This document shows positions 20,501 to 29,581 of a DNA stretch of 64,000 bases, piece by piece. Every line of letters starts with the position of its first letter. The stretch's first letter is position 1. Location: the NCBI GenBank assembly GCA_023251875.1, contig JAHEXY010000003.1, forward strand, positions 486,290 to 550,289, written 5' to 3'. The notes under the pieces are model-generated. The model had not been told where the DNA came from. It worked only from the letters and a program-made list of their open reading frames with translations, and searched no databases. A program made the position numbers and the translations under genes. This DNA comes from Bacteroidota bacterium (GTDB lineage Bacteria > Bacteroidota > Bacteroidia > JAHEXY01).

Positions 20501-23500
20501 GCTTTTGCAGAACCTACTGTTCGAGTTAATTTACATTACCTGATGAGGCCTGATGATTTTAGCGGTGAATGTATTTCATACTGCAGCACTTGCGATTATA
20601 TCATTAACCTTTATGTCATACGTGAAGAAACTGATGAAGTCAAATGGGATACTACCTACATCTTAGGAGCTAATTCATGCAATAGTCTTTCTGATTTAAC
20701 AAAAGAAAAATCGGATTTACTTTTATCTGACCCCGGTGTTTACCGTTTTGGCAGAAGAATAAGTGTAAATAATATATATGAAGGTGAAGAACGTTTTTCC
20801 GATTACCATGCCGACTCCATTGGCACAGCTATGGATAGTACCGTACTTATTCAATTTGATGAATTTAAAGAATATTTAGAAGGTGATGATGCCAGCCTTG
20901 ATGATCTTAATAACCGCTTAGATGATTTAGCCGGTGTTGTAACAACAAATGCAAGTAGTCATTTAAGTGCTATTGCGTCTTCAACAACTAGCAATTCTTT
21001 ATCACTTAGCGCTACTGCTCTTTCTCATGTTTTTAATCAAAATGAGGGTTGGGATGTAAGCTATAGTGAAGATAATGACCAGTACACCATTGTTTCTCCA
21101 GAGGGTTGTTGTTCGGTTACCGTACCTAAAGTTACTTGTGATGAAGATTTGTGTGATCAATTATGGGTTCCTTCTCATACTTCCGTTTTAAACGAAGATT
21201 GGGAAGATTCTCTTTTTAATACCTATGGTGGCTATTATGATTTTGAAAGTATATTATTTGATGCCAATAGAGGTATGCGTGCGCCATCTTCAAATGGTTC
21301 TCCACAAGATCAATTAAGCACTTATTTTTATGACAAATATGGGAATTATATTTATCCGAAGAATGTTATTGAAACGGCTACCGCTACATTAAATATTGAA
21401 GAGCAAGAATCTTCCTATTTATCAATGAGTAGCAATAAAGCATTTATGAGTTCATACGATTATGCCACCCTGGATAATGCGCATTTTGTGTCAAATGATT
21501 ATCCTAATTCTTCGGGTTATAGAGGTTCTTTAGATGATGATTTTATAGTAATACAATTAACTGTAAATAATGAAATATATGAAACAACGATTCAGATTAA
21601 TTATACACATGATTCACAAATTTCACCTAATGGGGTTACATATTATTTTGATTATTGTTCATTGAGTGATGCTACTTCCCAAGTTGAATCTGCTATTGAG
21701 CGACTAATAACATTTTCTGGCTTGTCTGATTTTTTAACTGTATCAAGTACTATCGGATCATCTTCTTCTACATTTACATTAACCGCTACATTAACAACTC
21801 AAAGTGTAAATTTAAATGTTACATCGTATGGACAATCCAATTTAAGAGAAACATCATATCATATAAATGAGAGAGATCAAAATGTTCAAGATATTAGTAT
21901 TACTCCAGTACGCACAAATGAATTATTTACATCCTATACTGATTTTGCAAATACTTCTACCAACGGCTTATTCCCTTGGGGCAATGGAGCCTTAAATACC
22001 ATGTGCATGCACATGTTGCAAGATGAAGTTGGTGACAGTGCTTATTCTTGTGCCGATCTATTAACTGCTACAACACAATTTGCAAATGATTGGGAAGATT
22101 TAAATGCAACAAAAGGCAGTATGTATGCGCCTGGTATAGATTTCTTAGATTACTTTCTTGAACTCTGCGGTGGTAAAGAATACAGTGGTTTTTCAAATTC
22201 TCCTTATGGCATTACTTCAATACACGGTGCAGACATTAATTTCCCTAGTGATATTGCAAACGGTATTAATGAGTATGGCAAAGGCTATCTTGAATATGCA
22301 TACAAATCATTTCATTTAAATGTACTTAATGCAAGTGGAGTTATTGATGCAACAATTGAAGATACATGCTTGCAACAATATGGAATAGACATTACAAAAT
22401 CACCCATCTATTGGCAAAATCCCAATGACGAACACAATGGACAAGATGGATATTATGATACGCTTATGTTCAATACTGATAATTGTGGATCACGTGCATG
22501 GTATAGCATGATAGACAATGCTATTATTCCTGATGAAAAAACAGAAAATATGCAATGCAAGGTATGGGAGCAATTATATACCTGTATTAATACGAATATG
22601 AGTACTGATCAGCAATTGTTAAGTTTTGATATTTCAAACCCTATTTCTTCAAGTATGTTTGATGGTTTAGCTGCCGAAAAAGTAAGTAACGTTTTAACAA
22701 TGCGTGAAAGTGCTTTGAAAAATAAACTACACAGAACTTACAGCACCAATACCATTACACTCAATGATGAAACTACACGAGCATTAGCTGCTGATGCTAT
22801 TATAACACCTTTAAAGGCAAGATACGGAGTATCATCTGTTTTTAATAAAAACACCAGTATTGAAAGAGCCGTACTCAAAACAAATATTGAAGCTATCAAA
22901 CAAATTTTTTATGGAAGCATAGAAGTTGCTACTTCGCCTCGATCAGGATCAGGTTATACTACCGTAGCATCATTTACAAAAAACAAAGCAGAAATATTTG
23001 CAGAACGTATGCAAGATAGTTTGACTTATTATGATTCACTAGGTATAAACCCAAATGCAGATGACTTAAATAGATGGATTGGCAATATTGGAAGCAGATT
23101 TAATATTGAAACTTCAAACCCTTGGATTTTAGCTGCGGTAAATACAATTGCTCTGAACCATGACTTGCAAATTACTAGCCTAAACAGATCTTTTATAAGA
23201 GATAATTATGGTAATAAAGTACAATATAAAGCTAGTATCAATGCTCAACCAATTACAATCTTAGATTTTACGAATGAAAACACCTCTTATACCGTACCCG
23301 ATATTCATTATAAATTAGCTGATAGAACCGCTATTACTGCCGCTCGATTTGCTTCACTGCAAAAAGATTGCAATCAAGACAATATTGATTATTTCTTATA
23401 TGCCTTAAATGAGCAATTGGCAAATTGTCGCCAAAAAGAAGTAGACAGTGTAGTAGCGCATTATCAAACCGCTTGTACCCTACCATCTCAAATAAACGAT

Positions 23501-26500
23501 AGCCTCGAAATTGATTATGGTATAGCTTACGAGCACTTCACTTTGTTTTATTACGACCTTGCCGGTAATCTCATTAAAACTGTTCCTCCAAAAGGTGTTG
23601 ATAGGTTAGATATGGATAGAAATGATGATGGAACTGTTGACCATCGTCCTTCTCGTAGCGATGTTAAAAATCATAGTCTGGCTACCTCTTATGCCTATAA
23701 TTCAGTTGGGCAACGCATATACGAAAGCACACCCGATGGTGGCATAAAACAATTTTGGTATAACAACGTTGGTCAACTTCGTTTTTCTCAAAATGCTAAA
23801 CAAATGACCGAAGGAAATTATTGCTACTTAAAATATGACGATTTAGGAAGAGTTGTTGAAGCAGGTTTAAGCACACTTAATGCCACTAATCAAGATTTTG
23901 TTGATCACGTAGAAGAGCAAAGCTATCCCAATAATTACAATACCATTACTTATAAAGTAAAAACAGTTTTTGATGATGCAGTAAGTGGGCTTTCTTATTT
24001 ACCAAGTTCAAATTTAGAACAACACTATTTACAAAACAGGGTTAGTTATTCTTATTCCGATCCTGATCCTAGCAAAACAGGTGACGAAGCTTATACTTAT
24101 TTTAGTTACGATCCGCATGGTAATGTAGAATGGATGCTGCAAAGCATACCCGGTTTAAGCGGTAACAAATACATTGCCTATGAATACGATTTAGTGAGTG
24201 GAAAAATTACCAAAACAAAATACAACGAAGGTTTAGCCGATCAGTTTTTTCACAGATATACTTATGATTCTGATAACAGGTTAGAATTGGTTGAAACCTC
24301 TCGTAATAATTATTTGTGGGATACTGATGCCCATTATGAATATTATGCCTATGGCCCACTTAAACGCATTTCAATTGGAGAAGATAAAATTCAAGGCCTC
24401 GATTATGTATATACAATAAATGGTTGGCTAAAAGGAATGAACCACCAAAATTTAGATCCTGCTTTTGATCCCGGAGCCGATGGTTCAGCTACGTCTTCTT
24501 ATGCAACAGATGTTTTTGGTACAACACTTGGTTATTTTGAAGGCGATTTTAAGCGTTATAAAGATGTAAATAGTAATGGTACAAAAGAGAATTTTGAAAC
24601 TGCCTCTGCATTTAATACTGAATTTTCTGATGTTAATTCTCCTTATTTTTCTGCCACTGCCAATAAGCAAATGGATTGGTACCGAAATGATATTACCGCC
24701 ACAGATAATACTGTTAATTATAAACCATTATTTAATGGCATGATCACCAATGTGGCCTATAACACAAAAACAAATACCGGAAATTTTGCCAATGCCTCAC
24801 TTGATAATAAAGTACAAGGATTTAAATACAATTATGATGAATTATACAGATTAACACAAGCCAGTTTCGACTATTCTTCAGGTACTGATTGGTATAGAAA
24901 AAATAATTTATCCTTTGCTGAAAATAACAATTTCAAAACTTACAATTCAACTTATAGTTATGACGAAAATGGAAATATAGATACACTTACCAGGTATTCG
25001 TATGGAAGCACCTCGTATGGAATGGCTGCAACTGCCATGGATAATTTGTATTACAATTATACCCCCAATACAAATAAATTAGATCACATACATGAAGCTG
25101 CCGGAAGTGTGAGCACAAGCATTTGTGCTTACGATTTAGAAAACCAAACATCCGCAAATTATGAGTACGATGAAATTGGCCAGCTTAAGCAAGACAATTT
25201 AGAAAACATAAAACATATTTATTGGACAGCAGCAGGCAAAGTTGATAGCGTACTTTTAGATAGAAATGCCAATGGCATAAATGAAGCATTGGCTATTGAA
25301 TACGATGCCTTAGGTAATAGAATTAGAAAAACTACTTATTTAGAAAACGGACATGTAGATAAAAAAACATTTTATGTATATGATGCATCCGGTAGTTTAA
25401 TGGCTATTTATGATAACCAAGGTTATAGTGGCAGTGGTGCTACCATTTATTTACAAGAACTCCCCATACATGCAGTCTCAAAAATGGGCGAAGCCCAACC
25501 CCTGGGTATTGAAAATAATGTAACCTTAGCTGACTCAATAAATACCTTTTCTCGCTTTGCAGGCCAAAAACTTTACGAAATAAATGATTATTTGGGTAAT
25601 GTTAGAGCTGTTGTAAAAGATGTAAAAACCACAGCCAATGCAGCCATTTTAAATTCAGCCAGCGATTATTACCCTTATGGTATGATAATGCCCGGCCGAG
25701 ATTTTCAAAGCAGTGATTACCGCTACGGTTACCAAGGCAAAGAACGTGATGACGATTTAAAAACCAATGGCAACAGCTATGATTTTGGCGCTCGTTTACT
25801 TGACCCGAGAGTGGGAAGATGGTTGAGTATGGATGCCTTGAAAGAAGAATTTCCTTCTGAATCGCCTTATTGTGCAATGGGAAATGATCCTGTTAATATG
25901 ATTGATCCGGATGGAAACGCATTTAAATTTGTGTTTGCTAAAACTACCGACTATGAAACATTTCACAAAAATTTGAAAGAAATGGAAGATGATAATATCT
26001 ATTTTCTTCAATTGGTTCATCTTTTATATCTGGCTCCTAATACTATCTATGTAGGATCATCTGAAGATAATGATGAAGCTGATTTAGGCAATTATACAGC
26101 AGGCCTTAATCCTGATGGTTCTCGTATTGAAAACAATAATGGAACTGATGGTTCGGGATTTGTAAATATGAGAAGTAGTACTGACAATAAAGCAGTAATT
26201 GGAGAAGAGCTTTTTCATGCCTATCAACAATTCTATTATAAAGGAAACCCTACAGATGGAGCCAGTGTTTATTCAAAAGGTCCAAAAGATACGGAAACCC
26301 CCAAGCACTCTATCTCTAGAGAAGTAGAAGCAAAAGTTGCTAGAGCATTTTTTATGCCTATAGCTGATTTAGCTGGAGATAACGATAATGCTCTTGTAGC
26401 ATTTGCTCAAGATCCTTCTGTTGTTGCTGTATTTTCTGATCTTAGAAATGGTACAAGTTCTTCTGTAGAAAATATAAAAGGATTTAATCTTGCTTTGGCA

Positions 26501-26713
26501 ACCTATGCAAAAACTATAAGTGATAGGTATGATTTAGGAGTATATGGTGCAGGTGCAAGAAATACTCAATATGGTACAAAAGGAATTAAGCATTTTACGT
26601 ATGGCAGTATAACTAAATATGTTGATACTTTGCCAACAAATGGAGAATTACCAACACAACAATTAGGTGCATTGTTAAATTTAATTCAAGAAACAAACAA
26701 TGCAAAGAAATAA
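17594..26713 (+). CDS. 3039-aa Ig-like/YD-repeat Rhs protein with variable C-terminal tip, locus A
   Basis: A signal peptide covers residues 1-22. Three tandem Ig-like domains lie at about 132-216, 220-306 and 309-395, each with TYQW and YYKCK-TGSCG. A fibronectin-like linker carries VWRVRPIGDYY. A roughly 1000-residue region (about 930-1975) has no counterpart in locus B. YD repeats run from about 1980 (YYDLAGNL, YDDLGRVVEAG, YDPHGNVEW, YDALGNRIRKT). The Rhs core follows with DYLGNVRAVV, YYPYGMIMPGRD, GKERDDD, YDFGARLLDPRVGRW and NMIDPDGN at about 2773. The tip is about 265 residues and contains GEELFHAYQQ near 2870 and REVEAK, weakly like a zincin active site. The tip function is unproven. 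No immunity-like gene follows; the next gene is 86 bp downstream. Confidence 0.88.
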   Translation: MHKLKEILILFLFLATTHVFAAASFNGATVNSAQTICSGTAPAKLTLSIATCINPTAYTITAYEWQASNDNITWAKAVGGTGVTTAAYTPVALTASKFYRCKITVSGVCAGIPSPYYTASVKITVNAATAITTHPSNQTVCAGSSATFSVAATGNNLTYQWLSSSTSNGTFNNIQGATNASYSIVGSSSNNGFYYKCRLSGSCGAIITSNAASLTVNNATSISIHPYTQNICLGGNATFTIIASGSNLTYQWQKCITSSGTYSNISGATTASYVFTPSLSDNGYYYKCKVTGSCGASVYSNAMQLNVGTPASITTQAIAQTVLLTRQASFVIEASGTGLSYQWQKCATASGSFSNISGATSANYAFTPSIADNGFFYRCQITASCGSVATSEAKLLRVLIPFSGTLTLTQSNLTSSVTRAYDRLDYSSLSYALQKAKLNVLMDLGDNYSLGEAPNYTASLLITVRGYTSSGLATSSKTQTITLNGTRTSIETDKLAIIDLNPLLADDSSSNAYSDIDFYSIAFELAAGAPSSFRVRTWLDEDYTANVNSGLYTAASMLTLNAVTLSGNRANFSWTSAVTDFIDDYQIQVLRLYNQDAAKTTATNITVNAIDWDKALTLEVKNQTSIALEMVEGTGYYVWRVRPIGDYYSGGIGDSRNWGVWSAHNLAAQGSSYSVSSTSVLPKYVFYNTQLDNDKNWIYNRTFTENNKIAEAISYGSPLGMLKQSQRKLAEVDSVIMGQTAYDYTGRPAIQTLAAPVNQNDFSYKNRLIKDENPADGNDLYGPEDFDSEERTQFDDDISTVPIWENPLPMYGPIADYFSDKNPDVNIPNANNFPYSKTNYHQDGRVKKQSLFGDEHRMGLYDTTYNSGGMQRTVRTYYSAVQDTEIMIVFGNETPLDTTIYKVITVDPNENPSVEYKTIGGRTLATAYLNTGPHELLDDVWEDPSIRIHKKIQGSYQPDPYTIVREQSIAFAEPTVRVNLHYLMRPDDFSGECISYCSTCDYIINLYVIREETDEVKWDTTYILGANSCNSLSDLTKEKSDLLLSDPGVYRFGRRISVNNIYEGEERFSDYHADSIGTAMDSTVLIQFDEFKEYLEGDDASLDDLNNRLDDLAGVVTTNASSHLSAIASSTTSNSLSLSATALSHVFNQNEGWDVSYSEDNDQYTIVSPEGCCSVTVPKVTCDEDLCDQLWVPSHTSVLNEDWEDSLFNTYGGYYDFESILFDANRGMRAPSSNGSPQDQLSTYFYDKYGNYIYPKNVIETATATLNIEEQESSYLSMSSNKAFMSSYDYATLDNAHFVSNDYPNSSGYRGSLDDDFIVIQLTVNNEIYETTIQINYTHDSQISPNGVTYYFDYCSLSDATSQVESAIERLITFSGLSDFLTVSSTIGSSSSTFTLTATLTTQSVNLNVTSYGQSNLRETSYHINERDQNVQDISITPVRTNELFTSYTDFANTSTNGLFPWGNGALNTMCMHMLQDEVGDSAYSCADLLTATTQFANDWEDLNATKGSMYAPGIDFLDYFLELCGGKEYSGFSNSPYGITSIHGADINFPSDIANGINEYGKGYLEYAYKSFHLNVLNASGVIDATIEDTCLQQYGIDITKSPIYWQNPNDEHNGQDGYYDTLMFNTDNCGSRAWYSMIDNAIIPDEKTENMQCKVWEQLYTCINTNMSTDQQLLSFDISNPISSSMFDGLAAEKVSNVLTMRESALKNKLHRTYSTNTITLNDETTRALAADAIITPLKARYGVSSVFNKNTSIERAVLKTNIEAIKQIFYGSIEVATSPRSGSGYTTVASFTKNKAEIFAERMQDSLTYYDSLGINPNADDLNRWIGNIGSRFNIETSNPWILAAVNTIALNHDLQITSLNRSFIRDNYGNKVQYKASINAQPITILDFTNENTSYTVPDIHYKLADRTAITAARFASLQKDCNQDNIDYFLYALNEQLANCRQKEVDSVVAHYQTACTLPSQINDSLEIDYGIAYEHFTLFYYDLAGNLIKTVPPKGVDRLDMDRNDDGTVDHRPSRSDVKNHSLATSYAYNSVGQRIYESTPDGGIKQFWYNNVGQLRFSQNAKQMTEGNYCYLKYDDLGRVVEAGLSTLNATNQDFVDHVEEQSYPNNYNTITYKVKTVFDDAVSGLSYLPSSNLEQHYLQNRVSYSYSDPDPSKTGDEAYTYFSYDPHGNVEWMLQSIPGLSGNKYIAYEYDLVSGKITKTKYNEGLADQFFHRYTYDSDNRLELVETSRNNYLWDTDAHYEYYAYGPLKRISIGEDKIQGLDYVYTINGWLKGMNHQNLDPAFDPGADGSATSSYATDVFGTTLGYFEGDFKRYKDVNSNGTKENFETASAFNTEFSDVNSPYFSATANKQMDWYRNDITATDNTVNYKPLFNGMITNVAYNTKTNTGNFANASLDNKVQGFKYNYDELYRLTQASFDYSSGTDWYRKNNLSFAENNNFKTYNSTYSYDENGNIDTLTRYSYGSTSYGMAATAMDNLYYNYTPNTNKLDHIHEAAGSVSTSICAYDLENQTSANYEYDEIGQLKQDNLENIKHIYWTAAGKVDSVLLDRNANGINEALAIEYDALGNRIRKTTYLENGHVDKKTFYVYDASGSLMAIYDNQGYSGSGATIYLQELPIHAVSKMGEAQPLGIENNVTLADSINTFSRFAGQKLYEINDYLGNVRAVVKDVKTTANAAILNSASDYYPYGMIMPGRDFQSSDYRYGYQGKERDDDLKTNGNSYDFGARLLDPRVGRWLSMDALKEEFPSESPYCAMGNDPVNMIDPDGNAFKFVFAKTTDYETFHKNLKEMEDDNIYFLQLVHLLYLAPNTIYVGSSEDNDEADLGNYTAGLNPDGSRIENNNGTDGSGFVNMRSSTDNKAVIGEELFHAYQQFYYKGNPTDGASVYSKGPKDTETPKHSISREVEAKVARAFFMPIADLAGDNDNALVAFAQDPSVVAVFSDLRNGTSSSVENIKGFNLALATYAKTISDRYDLGVYGAGARNTQYGTKGIKHFTYGSITKYVDTLPTNGELPTQQLGALLNLIQETNNAKK

Positions 26714-26799
26714 CAAACTGGCTACTCAGAATAAAAACTTAATGAATAATATTTCAAAGTATTTCAAAAATTTAAAATGAAATTTTAAAATTCTTTAGC

Positions 26800-29340
26800 A
26801 TGAAAAAAATTAAACATATAATTCTATTCCTATTTTTTTTAAACATGTTTGAAGTTGTTGCATCTACCAATGATTCGATAATTGAAATTAATTATGAACA
26901 AGCATTTCAAAAAATAAATAACATTCTTGAAAATGAAAATTCGTTGAGTTTTGAAGATGCCATTTTTGAAACAGAAAATGCATACAATGATAATAAACTT
27001 TCAAAAACTGCATTTAAAAATGAATTGGATTTTCATACCTATAGAATACTTCAACTTGCCCAAGCAAATAAAAATAGAATTCCAAAACCTTCACAGTTTG
27101 AAAATAGCGTTCTTCCCCTCTCCCCTTCGGGGAGAGCCGGAGAGGGGTCGCTTTTAAACTGGGCCATTTATACTTACCTAACAGATACTACTTGGTTTAA
27201 ACAAACAGATGGCTCTTATATAGCACAATATCCAATGGTATATGAAAACAACGATCCCTTTGGAAATACCAATTGGGAAACCACTCAAATTACTTCATTA
27301 CTTAAAACCAATAAAGGAAATTGTTTTTCATTGGCAGCATTGTATTATATTTTTTCGCAACGCTTGCAATCTGATGCTTATCTTACAACAGCTCCTGAAC
27401 ATATATACATTCAACACAAAGGTTTTGATGGAAATTACTATAATGTAGAACTTACAACCCATACTTTTCCGGGAAGTGGAACCATAAAAACATATACCTA
27501 TACTACACATAATGCAGTAACCAATGGCATTGCCTTACGCAGATTAAATGAAAAAGAAGCTGTGGCATTGTGTTTAATTTACCTGGCAAAAGGATACGAA
27601 AAGAAATTAAGAATTGAGAATGAAGAAGTAAAAATGGATTCATTTTTACTAAACTGTGCTGAATTAACACTTCAGCATGATTCATTAAGTTTAAATGCTA
27701 TGTTATTAAAAGCACAAGTATTAGAAAAAATGGCATTACAAAATGAACAAGGAAAAAGTAAAACAAATCACGATTTAGAAAATATACTTTTTACATTAAA
27801 TGATTTAGGCTATGAGCAAATGCCTGCAACTATGCAAGCAAACTTAATGGCTGAAATGCAAGAACCATCTGATCTTTCTTACAATACTCCAGGAGAAAAA
27901 TCATATCCCTTTTCCTCCATTAATAAAAGTCAATTTTATTATACACTTTCAAAAAATAAATTCCAAGAAATACAGCAAAACAATAATCTTGCAATGATTG
28001 ATAAAAAGGCAAATCAATCAGTCGGTGAAAATATATTTGATCCTGTACTATTTGCTTTGTCCATTGACCCTCTGGCAGAAAAATTTCCTTCTAAATCGCC
28101 TTATAATGCTATGGGCAATAATCCTATTAACATGATTGACCCGGATGGAAGGGAAGTAAAAGATTTTTGGACTGGCTTTGTAGTTGGAATGTCAAAAATG
28201 GCATGGTCCACCGTAAGCGCTCCCTTTATCGAAACTGCAGATTTTCTTTCGTATGGAATTATGGGAGATGATGATTATTGGGGAAGTAAATTTGAAAGAG
28301 CTGAATTTGTTTATACACTAATAAGCAATGAAGATGTTCGTGTTAAATTTGAAAATACTTTAATAGAATCGTTAGGAGCTTATGCAAATGAATTAACAGG
28401 TCTTGGTCCTGAAGCAGATTATGCAAGAGGAGAGGCTTCTTTTATTGCAGTTATGGCTGTATTAACAATAAATGATCTTGCAATGTTAGCCAGGGGCGAA
28501 GTCTTAGCAGAAACTACGACTGCTAGGCTCCAAGCAAAATTAGAAGAATTGGGAGCCTGTTTTACTAAAAACACAAAAATCTTAACAGAAGATGGATATA
28601 AAAATATAAGTGAAATAAAAATTGGCGATTGGGTATGGTCTTATAATGAAAAAACACACGAACAAGAACTTAAAATTGTAACTGATGCATATATTCGTCA
28701 TTCTAACACCATTTTCAAAATATACGTCCATGAGGAAATAATCGAGGCAACGGGTGATCATCCTTTTTTTATCAATGGAATATTTATTAAAGCAAAAGAA
28801 TTACATAAAGGAGATAGTGTGCAATTATATTCAGGTAAAAAAGAAATAATTGACTCTATTCTCATTAAAGCAGATTCAAGTTATGATGTTTATAATTTTA
28901 CAGTTGATCAATTTCATACTTACTATGTTGGATATACTAGCATTTTAGTTCATAATTCTTCTTGCCAAAGAGTAGGAACTAGTAGTTTTAGGGGGAAGCC
29001 AGCTATACCAAGTGATCCATACAGTCCTGAAAGTGTTGCGAGAAGAAGAGGGACATATGAGAATCCGGGACATCATGATCCTAGTGGTGGTGGTCCCAAT
29101 CCGTATAATCCAACGAAAAGTGTTCTTCCAAGTAATGATAGAGAGTTATGGGATCAAAGTATTTTAGGAAGCGATGGGAATAGATGGACAAAAGTGGGGG
29201 AAGGTCGTAATGCAGAATATCATAGATTTCAAGATGATGGAAATGGTAATTGGCATTGGAATGGATCAACAGATGGTAAAACAGCTTCTGGAGCTCCACG
29301 CGAAATTCGATTTGAGGACGTACCTTCTGATGTTAGATGA
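26800..29340 (+). CDS. Transglutaminase-like/Rhs-tail/Hint protein with unknown C-terminal domain (846 aa)
   Basis: A signal peptide covers residues 1-22. Next comes a SirB1/transglutaminase-like domain with candidate catalytic C175 (KGNCFSLAALYY) and H201 (APEHIYI), then a helical segment. A minimal Rhs-core tail without YD repeats follows: FALSIDPLAEKFPS, YNAMGNNPINMIDPDG. Residues 587-719 are a Hint autoprocessing domain: C587 in CFTKNTKILTEDGY, TGDHPFF, and the terminal VHN. After it comes a 127-residue domain rich in Gly, Pro, Asn and Trp (PGHHDPSGGGPNPYNP, NGNWHWNGSTDG) that I do not recognise. The Hint domain is expected to release it. Up to about residue 390 the protein is nearly identical to the 708-aa neighbour, so the pair arose by tandem duplication with tip replacement. 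No immunity ORF is seen in the 240 bp that follow. Confidence 0.85.
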   Translation: MKKIKHIILFLFFLNMFEVVASTNDSIIEINYEQAFQKINNILENENSLSFEDAIFETENAYNDNKLSKTAFKNELDFHTYRILQLAQANKNRIPKPSQFENSVLPLSPSGRAGEGSLLNWAIYTYLTDTTWFKQTDGSYIAQYPMVYENNDPFGNTNWETTQITSLLKTNKGNCFSLAALYYIFSQRLQSDAYLTTAPEHIYIQHKGFDGNYYNVELTTHTFPGSGTIKTYTYTTHNAVTNGIALRRLNEKEAVALCLIYLAKGYEKKLRIENEEVKMDSFLLNCAELTLQHDSLSLNAMLLKAQVLEKMALQNEQGKSKTNHDLENILFTLNDLGYEQMPATMQANLMAEMQEPSDLSYNTPGEKSYPFSSINKSQFYYTLSKNKFQEIQQNNNLAMIDKKANQSVGENIFDPVLFALSIDPLAEKFPSKSPYNAMGNNPINMIDPDGREVKDFWTGFVVGMSKMAWSTVSAPFIETADFLSYGIMGDDDYWGSKFERAEFVYTLISNEDVRVKFENTLIESLGAYANELTGLGPEADYARGEASFIAVMAVLTINDLAMLARGEVLAETTTARLQAKLEELGACFTKNTKILTEDGYKNISEIKIGDWVWSYNEKTHEQELKIVTDAYIRHSNTIFKIYVHEEIIEATGDHPFFINGIFIKAKELHKGDSVQLYSGKKEIIDSILIKADSSYDVYNFTVDQFHTYYVGYTSILVHNSSCQRVGTSSFRGKPAIPSDPYSPESVARRRGTYENPGHHDPSGGGPNPYNPTKSVLPSNDRELWDQSILGSDGNRWTKVGEGRNAEYHRFQDDGNGNWHWNGSTDGKTASGAPREIRFEDVPSDVR
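27115..27147 (+). repeat. GC-rich palindromic repeat (family 1), in-frame in the 846-aa gene
   Basis: A 33-bp element with arms cccctctcccc/ggggagag around a ttcg loop, ending agagggg. It is exactly 11 codons and is translated as LPLSPSGRAGEG or similar. The copy in the 708-aa paralogue is at the same place (29897-29929), so this insertion predates the duplication. Confidence 0.85.
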
Positions 29341-29581
29341 TATTGACATCCACAGCTAGTCGTATACAGCTAATAACGACTTCACAGATAACTTGGCTGT
29401 TCTCATAAGCCCTAGGGACCTTATACGTTTAAATTAAGAAAAGACTTATCTCAACTAAATAAAATGGAATCTGTAATCTACAAAAAATACTATTTACAAT
29501 ATAATGGTAGAGATATGCAATGAAATTAGTTTGATTTAATAAACAAAATCTTATAAAAATGAAATTTAAAAACCACTTATA

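Noticed and set aside
29341..29581. Immunity gene after the Hint-containing protein
   Set aside because: Both strands were read; no ORF with a plausible start and length was found in these 241 bp.
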